A stretch of DNA of 7,901 nucleotides from Gammaproteobacteria bacterium (lineage in GTDB: Bacteria; Pseudomonadota; Gammaproteobacteria; Competibacterales; Competibacteraceae). A program made the position numbers and the translations under genes. The notes beneath the pieces were generated by a model that worked only from the letters and a program-made list of their open reading frames with translations, was not told the origin of the DNA and made no database searches. The stretch is from the NCBI GenBank assembly GCA_020047885.1, contig JAIFNF010000168.1, positions 1 through 7,901 of the forward strand, given 5' to 3'. Below are positions 1-5,485 of the stretch, in pieces; position 1 is the stretch's first letter, and every line of letters starts with the position of its first letter.

Positions 1-147
1 CGGTGTTGAAGTTCAAACAAGCTCAAAACATGCGCAGCCGTCGTGACTTCGCCGGTTTCTGTATCCAGAGTTTCGCTTTCCCGAACCAAGGTTATTCCCG
101 TGTTTTTGCTTCCCGGATCAATCTTGATCTTGATCGGCTGTAAAAAA

Positions 148-155
148 GAATTATT
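148..155. repeat. Target-site duplication, left copy (GAATTATT)
   Basis: Perfect 8-bp direct repeat of 308-315, directly abutting the left inverted repeat of the 152-bp element. It was part of the iscB codons for Asn-Asn-Ser before duplication. Confidence 0.88.
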
Positions 156-307
156 GGTTCTTCGATACTTTCTGTGGAATTGATGCTGTAGGGCCGGTTT
201 CAACCGGCTTAGCGGGATAAATCCCGCCCTACAGCCTTTTTAATCAAATAGTTAGAGAGACAATTGCTCTCGGCTGGGTCTGCCTCCACAACAATCCTTG
301 AAGAACC
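156..307. mobile_element. 152-bp MITE-like non-autonomous element inserted in iscB, possibly ISL3-related
   Basis: The ends are imperfect inverted repeats of 23 bp (156-178 and 285-307). Both begin GGTTCTTC and both end TGTGGA, with 16 of 23 positions identical. The direct repeat GAATTATT lies immediately outside both ends, a perfect 8-bp target duplication. The interior has no coding capacity beyond chance and holds a palindromic core at 185-235. The 8-bp AT-rich duplication and the GGTTCTTC...GTGGA style of end resemble ISL3-family elements; that family link is from memory of end sequences and is less certain than the insertion itself. A transposase would have to act in trans. Confidence 0.85.
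185..235. repeat. Three-stem (cloverleaf) palindromic repeat inside the element
   Basis: The outer stem is GCTGTAGGG (185-193) with CCCTACAGC (227-235), 9 bp and perfect. Inside it sit two side-by-side hairpins: GCCGGTT/AACCGGC (193-208, loop TC) and GCGGGAT/ATCCCGC (212-227, loop AA), 7 bp each and perfect; each shares one base with the outer stem. Its style is that of dispersed REP-like repeats (GTAGGG...CCCTAC with inner palindromes). Only one copy is seen in the window. Confidence 0.8.
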
Positions 308-315
308 GAATTATT
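308..315. repeat. Target-site duplication, right copy (GAATTATT)
   Basis: Perfect 8-bp direct repeat of 148-155, directly abutting the right inverted repeat of the 152-bp element. One of the two copies was created by the insertion. Confidence 0.88.
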
Positions 316-456
316 CACACAACGATCCACCCGCCGAATAGAAAACGGCATGAACCGATGAACACGGGCGCGGCCTTTTTTCAGTAGCTTTCTGGCGTGT
401 TTCTCGCTACACGGCATGAGCGGTTTTTGGTGTCGATCCACTACGAAAACAGCCAT

Positions 457-649
457 TCACTTTCTCCAAAATGCGCTTACGCGCCTAGTGACGGAAGCCT
501 TACGGCTTCGCTCCCCTCGACAAGGTTGCGTACCGGCATCACGTCCCGATCCGTTTCGTGCTGACCCTAAGCGTGTCTGCAACCGGGACTTTCAGAGCCT
601 GGGACTGAGGAAGCTCTGGGCTGAGTCTGGTCAATCCAGACTTGCGGTT
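457..649 (-). ncRNA. Candidate HEARO/omega RNA scaffold upstream of iscB
   Basis: IscB genes are preceded by a structured guide-scaffold RNA (omega RNA, first described as HEARO). The 193 nt before the iscB start are non-coding on the minus strand and rich in helices. These are AGTCTGG/CCAGACT with a 5-nt loop (624-642), CAGAGC/GCTCTG (593-598 with 613-618), a long-range GGTTGC/GCAACC stem (579-584 with 524-529), GAAGCC/GGCTTC closed by a GUAA tetraloop (494-509), and GCGC/GCGC with a second GUAA tetraloop (473-484). The last helix ends about 17 nt before the iscB ATG. The 5' limit is set just after an ATGA at 653-650, because HEARO insertions are reported at ATGA/GTGA sites; that boundary is an inference. 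The targeting segment would lie just upstream, about 650-668. Position, length and structure all fit; the consensus match was not computed. Confidence 0.72.
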
Positions 650-663
650 TCATCCACCACAAG

Positions 664-695
664 CCTCGCCCTTTAGGGCGGGGTGATTGACCAGG
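664..695. repeat. IS200/IS605-end-like hairpin, copy A
   Basis: CCTCGCCC (664-671) pairs with GGGCGGGG (676-683), an 8-bp stem including one G-T pair with loop TTTA, followed by TGATTGACCAGG. It resembles the subterminal hairpins at IS200/IS605-type ends (GC-rich stem around a CTTTAG-like loop). A similar unit in the same orientation lies at 4054-4085. No T-run follows on either strand, so it is not an obvious intrinsic terminator. No tnpA or tnpB is visible next to it. Confidence 0.55.
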
Positions 696-3420
696 TCGGA
701 ACATTCTTCTTCACTGACCGCAAAACAATCCGCGTTGCGGTATCTGCGGTATCTGCGGCGGCCGATGTGACAGACTTTCGGGAAGATTCCTGACCGCTAT
801 CGGCAAAAAGCCCGCGCCAGTCGCCCCGCCGCAAGGCTTCCAGATTCGCCCCTAGGGGGTTGCCGCTCTTGGCAATCGCCGTCAACGTCGCATGATCCTG
901 TGGATAGCCGAACAGAATTCCGCCAATGACCACGCCATCGCGCACAACCAGTTTGCGATAACGCGTGTCCTGGAGATTTTCATGCACGAAAACTTCGTCC
1001 GTCGGCTGCTCCGGTTCAAACTGGCCGACTGACGCTACATCAACGCCGGCCACCTTGAGCACCGTCGATGGCACAGTGCCCGGGTAGGTGCGATCGCCGC
1101 CCAGCGCATTGATGGCGGCGATTTCAGCTTGCGTGACCGAGGCTGGCCACAGGCCGTACACCCGCCCCTGAAATTCCGCCGCATCACCAACCGCGTAAAC
1201 GCCGGCACGATTCGTGGCCATGCGGTCGTCAACGATAATCCCCTTGCCCGTGGCGATGCCCGCTTGTCGCGCCAATTCCACATTCGGGTCGATGCCAACA
1301 CAGGTCAGAAATAGATCCGTATAAATCTGGCGACCGTCCTTCAAAACCACCCACTCGATCCGTTCAGCGCCATGCACGGCGCACACTTCGGCTGAGAGCA
1401 CGATTTGCAGACCCAGCGCCGACAGATAGGTGGTCAGAAATTCGGCCGCCCGCGCATCCAACTGGCGCGATAACAGCCGCTCGCCGCGTTCCAGCACCGC
1501 CACGCGCAGCCCCAGTTTATGCAGTGCATAGGCCGCTTCCAGACCTAGCAACCCACCGCCGCCGATGACCGCCGTCCGACAGTGATGCTGTTGCGCAAAG
1601 GCGCGAATCGCCATAGCGTCCTCGGCCTCGCGCAGCACGGTGCTGCCGGGCAGTCCAAAATTCTCGATGGGCGGGATCAGACTGCGGCTACCGGTTGCGA
1701 GGATCAGCCGGTCATAGTCGAGATGTTCACCGGTACCGAGTTGGATCTGGCGGGCGGCGGGATCAATGGCCAGCGCCCGGGTATTCAGCCATACCGAAAT
1801 CTTTCGCTCCTCGTACCACTTCTCCGGCTGGAGATAGAGTCCGGCCATCGCCGAACGGCCGTAGATCAACCGGGTAATGGCCATCCGGTTATACAAGTGA
1901 TGCGCCTCCCGGGAAATCACGTCAATGGCGCAGTCCGGATGGTTACGGCGCACATAATCGGCGGCGGTGATACCGGCAATGCCATTACCGATAATCACTA
2001 CCCGCTTGATCGCCGGGTCTGCCGCTATCACTGGCGGCGGCGCAGTCACCGCCACCGGCGCAGCATCGGCGGACAGACTGACGCAGACATTCCCCTGGAT
2101 GCGGGCGCAACAGGCCATGCGCGTCCCTTCGCCACGACCGAGGCGTGCGAGGGTGGCTTTTTCCTCATCGCTCATCGGCGAGAGATGATCGCCATTCTCC
2201 AGCACGGTAATGGGATCCGCGCCACACATACCCATCCGGCAACCGGATTCAATCGGCATGCGGTTGGCTTCCGCGACTTCCAGCAGCGTTTTGCCCGGTT
2301 GCGCGATGATCTGCACATCACCCGGCTGGAAGGTCACTTGCAAACCGCCCTGCGCATCCTGGCGAGCCAGAGCGCGTTTGGCTGTGTCGCTCAAACCCAC
2401 CGTTTGCGGCTCGGTGGCCGCCCGCCGGAACAGCAATTCATGGCGAAAACTACGCGCCAGCCAGCCGATGCTGGCGACGATCAACCCGCCCTGTAATGCC
2501 GGAGTCAGCCATTCAACGGGCGTTAAACCCAGCAGGCCGGCATACGCGGCGACTAGACCGGGCATGACAAACCAGTAGAACAGATTAAGCGATCCCATCG
2601 CATAGATCGCGGTGAGTTTGGCGCGGGTGATTTTCAGAAAGGTATCGAGGAAGAAAAACAGTCCAGTGCTGATGATCACCGTCAATGCAAAACGCCCATA
2701 AAGCGCCAAGGCGGTTTCCTGGCCGGGGATCGTCGTAAAATACGCCCAGATCAGCCCTGGAAAGGCACCGGCAAAGAAGCGGCGATAGCCACGGTAATGC
2801 AAGTCATCGTCGTACTGGTCGGCCAGATATGCCGCCTGTGGATTAAAGTCGTAGCAGTTCTTGGCGCAACCGACACAGGGATTGCAATGGCTGTTGGGAA
2901 TCAATACCCACGGTGTTTGGCCGTACAGGCGCTGTACCGGGAGCAGAGGACAGAAGGTGCTGCACCAACCGCTTTTACCCTTGAACAATAAGCCGCCGAA
3001 TAAGGCTGCCGCCAAGGTGCCCAGCAGGAGGATCGCGACGGCGCGGCCATCGGTGTTAAACAGCAGATGGCGGGTCGGCACCGCGACGAACAGCGCCGCC
3101 ATGCCGAAAATGAAGGCATATTCCTTCAGCCAGACCGGCAGCGTCAGGCCGCGAGTAAAACCAAAGACCCGGGGAATCTGGTTCGCGGTACTCAGCGGAC
3201 ACACATTACGCCACAGACCCGGCGCGGCGAAAAACACCAGTGGTAAAGTTGGCACCAGAATTTTCCAGAAGAGCACCAGTCCTGGTTCGGGATGAAAGGC
3301 CAGTAAATACGCCACACCCAGGGTCAGGGTGACGGAAAGAACCCGCAGCGCCTGCCAAACGCGCAGTGGAATGCGGGTAGGAATCTGCGTGTAGTTGGGG
3401 AAGAGTGGGCTGGAGCTCAA
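673..3420 (-). CDS. Membrane Fe-S / 2Fe-2S ferredoxin / FAD-NAD(P)H reductase fusion protein
   Basis: A 915-aa electron-transfer protein that joins three modules. Residues 1-330 form a polytopic membrane part with six or more hydrophobic segments. It has NapH/NosR-like iron-sulfur motifs: CSTFCP at 153-158 (CxxxCP) and CNPCVGCAKNC at 179-189 (Cx2Cx2Cx3C), plus a lone CP at 74. Residues 360-450 form a 2Fe-2S ferredoxin-like domain with CRMGMCGAD (394-402) and ACC (436-438). Residues 472-870 form a two-dinucleotide-fold reductase: FAD GNGIAG (478-483), ILATGS (573-578), NAD(P) GGGGLLGLE (620-628) and YAVGDAAEF (742-750), as in rubredoxin reductases and the NirB N-terminus. Likely role: passing electrons between NAD(P)H and a membrane or quinone-linked acceptor; direction and partner are unknown. 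The start is TTG, supported by AGGAG at 3431-3427 with a 6-nt gap. It lies 60 bp after the cNMP-binding gene. The Ala/Ser-rich tail after about 870 looks poorly conserved and its stop lies inside an IS-like hairpin. Confidence 0.9.
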   Translation of the reverse strand: MSSSPLFPNYTQIPTRIPLRVWQALRVLSVTLTLGVAYLLAFHPEPGLVLFWKILVPTLPLVFFAAPGLWRNVCPLSTANQIPRVFGFTRGLTLPVWLKEYAFIFGMAALFVAVPTRHLLFNTDGRAVAILLLGTLAAALFGGLLFKGKSGWCSTFCPLLPVQRLYGQTPWVLIPNSHCNPCVGCAKNCYDFNPQAAYLADQYDDDLHYRGYRRFFAGAFPGLIWAYFTTIPGQETALALYGRFALTVIISTGLFFFLDTFLKITRAKLTAIYAMGSLNLFYWFVMPGLVAAYAGLLGLTPVEWLTPALQGGLIVASIGWLARSFRHELLFRRAATEPQTVGLSDTAKRALARQDAQGGLQVTFQPGDVQIIAQPGKTLLEVAEANRMPIESGCRMGMCGADPITVLENGDHLSPMSDEEKATLARLGRGEGTRMACCARIQGNVCVSLSADAAPVAVTAPPPVIAADPAIKRVVIIGNGIAGITAADYVRRNHPDCAIDVISREAHHLYNRMAITRLIYGRSAMAGLYLQPEKWYEERKISVWLNTRALAIDPAARQIQLGTGEHLDYDRLILATGSRSLIPPIENFGLPGSTVLREAEDAMAIRAFAQQHHCRTAVIGGGGLLGLEAAYALHKLGLRVAVLERGERLLSRQLDARAAEFLTTYLSALGLQIVLSAEVCAVHGAERIEWVVLKDGRQIYTDLFLTCVGIDPNVELARQAGIATGKGIIVDDRMATNRAGVYAVGDAAEFQGRVYGLWPASVTQAEIAAINALGGDRTYPGTVPSTVLKVAGVDVASVGQFEPEQPTDEVFVHENLQDTRYRKLVVRDGVVIGGILFGYPQDHATLTAIAKSGNPLGANLEALRRGDWRGLFADSGQESSRKSVTSAAADTADTATRIVLRSVKKNVPTWSITPP

Positions 3421-3426
3421 GTGGAT

Positions 3427-3431
3427 CTCCT
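3427..3431 (-). promoter_or_regulatory. Ribosome binding site deciding a TTG start
   Basis: AGGAG on the minus strand, 6 nt before the TTG at 3420. No ATG or GTG start with a comparable site is seen nearby, so TTG is the best supported start of the 915-aa fusion protein. Confidence 0.7.
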
Positions 3432-3480
3432 GATCAAGCGCAATAAACAGGCTGACGGCAGGTAGACTTGGGGAACCCAG

Positions 3481-3960
3481 TCAAAGGCCGGTTGCCGCCA
3501 TGGCGATGGCCTGACGCAGACGCAAGGACAGAATGCGACCCAAATCCATCAACATCATGCGCGCTAGTTCCGGATGGCGGCCGGCCAGGATCTCGAAGGA
3601 TTCGAGTGACAGGGTATGCACTTCGCCATCGGTCACTGCCCGAACGGTCGCCGAACGAGCCTGGCCATCGAGAAAAGCCTGCTCGCCGAACACGGTACCT
3701 TCAGTCAGGTGTGCGATCCGTAACAGCCGATCGCGCTTTTGCGGCAACACGACTTCCAGCGTACCGCGCCCGACGATGTAGAGCGCCCGGCCGGTGTCCC
3801 CGATGTGCAGTAATTCTTCACTGGCTCGGAACACCCGGCACTGGGTAAAGGATAAAACCACCGCCCAGCTCTCTTCACCCAGTTCGGGCAAAAAAATCAG
3901 GGCTTGCCGGGCAGGCTGAGCGCTGTCCTGCGGGTAATCGAAAAATCCTGAAGCGTCCAT
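3481..3960 (-). CDS. Stand-alone cyclic nucleotide-binding domain protein (Crp-like sensor without HTH)
   Basis: A 159-aa soluble protein that is almost entirely one cNMP-binding beta-barrel. Visible features are the barrel motif GRALYIVGRGTLEVV (about 57-71) and the phosphate-binding cassette FGEQAFLDGQARSATVRA (about 91-108). The cassette keeps the FGE and the Arg-Ser pair that hold the cyclic phosphate in Crp-type domains. A C-helix-like segment rich in Leu/Arg closes the protein (ELARMMLMDLGRILSLRLRQ), and no helix-turn-helix follows, so it should not bind DNA as Crp does. It is the first gene of a likely two-gene transcript with the 915-aa redox fusion. The parsimonious inference is that it acts as a regulatory subunit of that protein, gated by cAMP or another ligand. 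No paper on this exact pair is recalled. The ATG at 3960 has only a weak GAGAG ribosome site. Confidence 0.85.
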   Translation of the reverse strand: MDASGFFDYPQDSAQPARQALIFLPELGEESWAVVLSFTQCRVFRASEELLHIGDTGRALYIVGRGTLEVVLPQKRDRLLRIAHLTEGTVFGEQAFLDGQARSATVRAVTDGEVHTLSLESFEILAGRHPELARMMLMDLGRILSLRLRQAIAMAATGL

Positions 3961-3962
3961 CG

Positions 3963-3968
3963 ATTATA
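3963..3968 (-). promoter_or_regulatory. Possible -10 box (TATAAT) very close to the cNMP-domain gene start
   Basis: A perfect TATAAT on the minus strand ends 2 nt before the ATG at 3960. The -35 options are weak: TTGTAC is 14 bp away and TTCTTG is 17 bp away. Transcription from here would begin at or inside the start codon, which implies a leaderless message, a downstream start, or a chance match. The GAGAG just upstream could instead be a ribosome site on a longer transcript. Confidence 0.35.
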
Positions 3969-4053
3969 CTCTCTGCAAGTGAGTACAAGAATTAAGCTTG
4001 AATACACCTATCGTAGTCGGTCAGTGAATATTATCAGGATTTTGTGCGAAAGA

Positions 4054-4085
4054 CCCCGTCCCTCAAGGCGGGGAGGATGACCAGG
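4054..4085. repeat. IS200/IS605-end-like hairpin, copy B
   Basis: CCCCGTC (4054-4060) pairs with GGCGGGG (4067-4073), a 7-bp stem including one T-G pair with a 6-nt loop, followed by AGGATGACCAGG. It shares the GC-rich stem and the trailing TGACCAGG with copy A at 664-695, in the same orientation about 3.4 kb away. It is probably a solo remnant of a mobile-element end. No transposase is adjacent. Confidence 0.5.
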
Positions 4086-4150
4086 CTCATGGCTGTGTAT
4101 GGATCAGTTGGCGTCATTTAACCCGGACGTTGGCTGGGACGCGGTTGCAA

Positions 4151-4167
4151 TGCACTTCAATAGTGCA
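4151..4167 (+). promoter_or_regulatory. NtrC-type activator site upstream of the aap operon
   Basis: TGCACTTCAATAGTGCA is a perfect 6-bp inverted repeat with a 5-bp spacer. It has the 17-bp length and TGCAC/GTGCA half-sites of classical NtrC enhancers (TGCACC-N5-GGTGCA). Its centre lies about 140 bp upstream of the predicted sigma-54 start, a normal enhancer distance. The site and the promoter support each other. Confidence 0.72.
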
Positions 4168-4274
4168 ATCCAGCACCAATGATTACCCTTTTCTCAACCA
4201 AATACCGGGATCGCCAATTTGCTAAAATCAGCTAACTTTATATAAAAAATTGGTTTTCTCCTCATGATGTCTGC

Positions 4275-4290
4275 TGGCACAAACCCTGCT
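4275..4290 (+). promoter_or_regulatory. Sigma-54 (-24/-12) promoter for aapJQMP
   Basis: TGGCAC then CTGCT, with the invariant GG (4276-4277) and GC (4288-4289) separated exactly as in sigma-54 promoters (12 nt from GG to GC). The predicted start of transcription is near 4301, giving a leader of about 107 nt before the aapJ ATG at 4408. The CTGC in place of TTGC is a mild deviation. Confidence 0.75.
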
Positions 4291-4407
4291 TGACTAAAAA
4301 ATTCCATTTGGCTGCCCCGATTTTGCCCGTGCTCTGCTACGCTTTTTAGCGCGGACTCGTAAAACTTGAAAAAACGCTCATTCCACCGAACGAGAGGAGA
4401 TCACTGC

Positions 4408-5427
4408 ATGAATGGTTTGAAAACCCTTGCCACCACCGCAACCCTGCTATTCGCCGCAACCAGCGTCGCTCATGCTGGCGCTACGCTGGACGGCATCAAG
4501 AAAAACGGCTTTATCAAATGCGGTGTCAGCGACGGCCTGCCCGGCTTTTCCAGCGCCGATGAAAAAGGCAACTACCAGGGCATCGACGTCGACGTGTGCC
4601 GGGCGGTGGCCGCCGCCGTCTTTGGCGATGCGACCAAGCTCAAATTTACGCCGCTCACCGCTAAGGAACGCCTCACTGCTCTGCAATCCGGCGAAATTGA
4701 CGTGCTGTCGCGTAACACCACCTGGACCTCCAGTCGCGACTCTGCCCAGGGCATGAACTTCACCGGCGTCACCTATTACGACGGCCAGGGTTTCCTGGTC
4801 AACAAGAAACTCGGCGTCAAGAGTGCCAAGTCCCTCGATGGAGCCACGGTCTGCGTGCAGGCCGGCACCACGACTGAACTGAATTTGAGCGATTATTTCC
4901 GCGCCAACAAGATGAAGCTGACCCCCATCAGCTACGACAAATCTGATGAGAGCGCTAAATCGCTGGAAGCCGGTCGTTGCGATGTGCTGACCTCTGACCA
5001 GTCGCAGCTCTATGCCCAGCGCATCAAGCTCGCTAAACCGGATGATTACATCGTATTACCCGAAGTGATCTCCAAGGAACCGCTGGGTCCGGTCGTCCGT
5101 CACGGCGACGATGACTGGTTCGATATTGTCAAATGGACCCTCTTTGTCATGGTGAACGCTGAGGAACTGGGCGTTACTTCCAAAAATGTCGAGGAGATGA
5201 AGAAATCCACTAATCCCGATATCAAGCGGATGCTGGGCGTTGAAGGTGACCGGGGCAAGGATTTCGGCCTAGCGAACGACTGGATGGCGGCGGTCATCAA
5301 GCAGGTCGGCAATTACGGCGAGATTTTCGACCGCAACGTCGGCAAGGGCAGTCCGCTGAAAATCGAACGCGGCCTGAACGCGCTGTGGACTCAGGGCGGC
5401 TTGCAATACGCGCCGCCGGTTCGCTAA
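4408..5427 (+). CDS. aapJ: General L-amino-acid ABC transporter, periplasmic binding protein AapJ
   Basis: A 339-aa solute-binding protein (family 3 type) that captures L-amino acids in the periplasm and delivers them to the AapQM permease. Residues 1-23 form a Sec signal peptide with a short basic N-region, a hydrophobic core (TATLLFAATSV) and cleavage after AHA. The mature protein opens with LDGIKKNGFIKCGVSDGLPG, and GIDVDVCRAVAAAVFGD (about 58-74) is the typical family signature. TTWTSSRD (105-112) and GTTTELNL (153-160) lie in the usual ligand-contact regions. Length fits AapJ/BztA proteins. The ATG at 4408 was chosen because GAGAGGAG ends 8 nt before it and a signal peptide follows directly; a TTG at 4366 in the same frame would put a charged extension before the signal peptide and has no ribosome site. 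First gene of the operon, under the predicted NtrC/sigma-54 promoter. Exact substrate range cannot be read from sequence. Confidence 0.95.
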   Translation: MNGLKTLATTATLLFAATSVAHAGATLDGIKKNGFIKCGVSDGLPGFSSADEKGNYQGIDVDVCRAVAAAVFGDATKLKFTPLTAKERLTALQSGEIDVLSRNTTWTSSRDSAQGMNFTGVTYYDGQGFLVNKKLGVKSAKSLDGATVCVQAGTTTELNLSDYFRANKMKLTPISYDKSDESAKSLEAGRCDVLTSDQSQLYAQRIKLAKPDDYIVLPEVISKEPLGPVVRHGDDDWFDIVKWTLFVMVNAEELGVTSKNVEEMKKSTNPDIKRMLGVEGDRGKDFGLANDWMAAVIKQVGNYGEIFDRNVGKGSPLKIERGLNALWTQGGLQYAPPVR

Positions 5428-5445
5428 CCCTTTTACCCGCAGTCT

Positions 5446-5465
5446 CTCTCCCCTCAGTGGGAGAG
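5446..5465 (+). other. Intercistronic hairpin between aapJ and aapQ
   Basis: CTCTCCC (5446-5452) pairs with GGGAGAG (5459-5465), 7 bp perfect and extendable by two pairs (one G-T), with a 6-nt loop CTCAGT. It lies 18 nt after the aapJ stop, and no T-run follows it. Hairpins at this place in ABC operons often stabilise the upstream binding-protein message or cause partial termination, so that the binding protein outnumbers the permease. It also resembles dispersed CCCTCTCCC/GGGAGAGGG repeats. Confidence 0.55.
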
Positions 5466-5485
5466 GGACGTTTCAGGAATCCTTG

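Larger units (their letters stand above)
1..456 (-). pseudogene. iscB: IscB-type OMEGA nuclease, 5' part, disrupted by a small insertion and cut by the window edge
   Basis: RNA-guided nuclease of the IscB family (Cas9 ancestor group), here non-functional or only partly visible. The ATG at 456 follows a GGAGA ribosome site with suitable spacing. The first 45 residues form the N-terminal PLMP domain: KPLMPCSEKHARKLLKKGRA, then VHRFMPFSIRRVDR. The frame then runs into foreign sequence and stops at 244. From 155 down to 1, in another minus-strand frame, the protein resumes as NNSFLQPIKIKIDPGSKNTG and ends in LFELQH, just before the expected bridge helix. IKIDPGS is the RuvC-I motif; in the rejoined protein its catalytic Asp is residue 60, as expected for the family. 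Deleting 160 bp (156-307 plus one 8-bp duplication) rejoins the two parts in frame as VDRCVNNSFLQPIKIKID. The HNH and later RuvC parts lie beyond position 1 and cannot be judged. Family assignment is firm; the inactivation follows directly from the frame. Confidence 0.88.
3961..4407. other. Divergent intergenic control region
   Basis: A 447-bp stretch without a gene, between the minus-strand redox module and the plus-strand aap operon. It holds, in order, the possible -10 box of the cNMP gene, hairpin copy B (4054-4085), an NtrC-type palindrome (4151-4167), an AT-rich tract at about 4219-4258 that could bend or bind IHF (no good IHF match seen), the sigma-54 promoter (4275-4290) and the aapJ leader with its ribosome site GAGAGGAG (4392-4399). 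Nothing protein-like is seen here. Confidence 0.7.

Noticed and set aside
244..456. Complete 70-aa stand-alone protein
   Set aside because: The last 20 or so residues are encoded by the inserted 152-bp element; it is a truncated iscB, not an independent small gene.
416..676. Open frame of 86 codons on the plus strand
   Set aside because: It is antisense to the iscB start and the structured omega RNA region, with no ribosome site or family resemblance.
664..683. Intrinsic terminator of the redox operon
   Set aside because: The stem is strong but no T-run follows on the minus strand, so simple rho-independent termination is not supported.
1582..2496. Open frame of 304 codons on the plus strand
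   Set aside because: It is the antisense shadow of the well-supported 915-aa flavoprotein; its composition (many His, Arg, Gly) is typical of a mirrored frame in GC-rich DNA and no domain is visible.
673..3420. Assignment as NirB, NosR or NapH
   Set aside because: Only parts resemble each: no sirohaem or nitrite-reductase domains follow the flavin part, and the periplasmic FMN domain of NosR is missing, so no gene symbol is given.
4366..4407. TTG start giving a longer AapJ
   Set aside because: It lacks a ribosome site and would add a charged stretch before the signal peptide; the ATG at 4408 has GAGAGGAG at the right distance.
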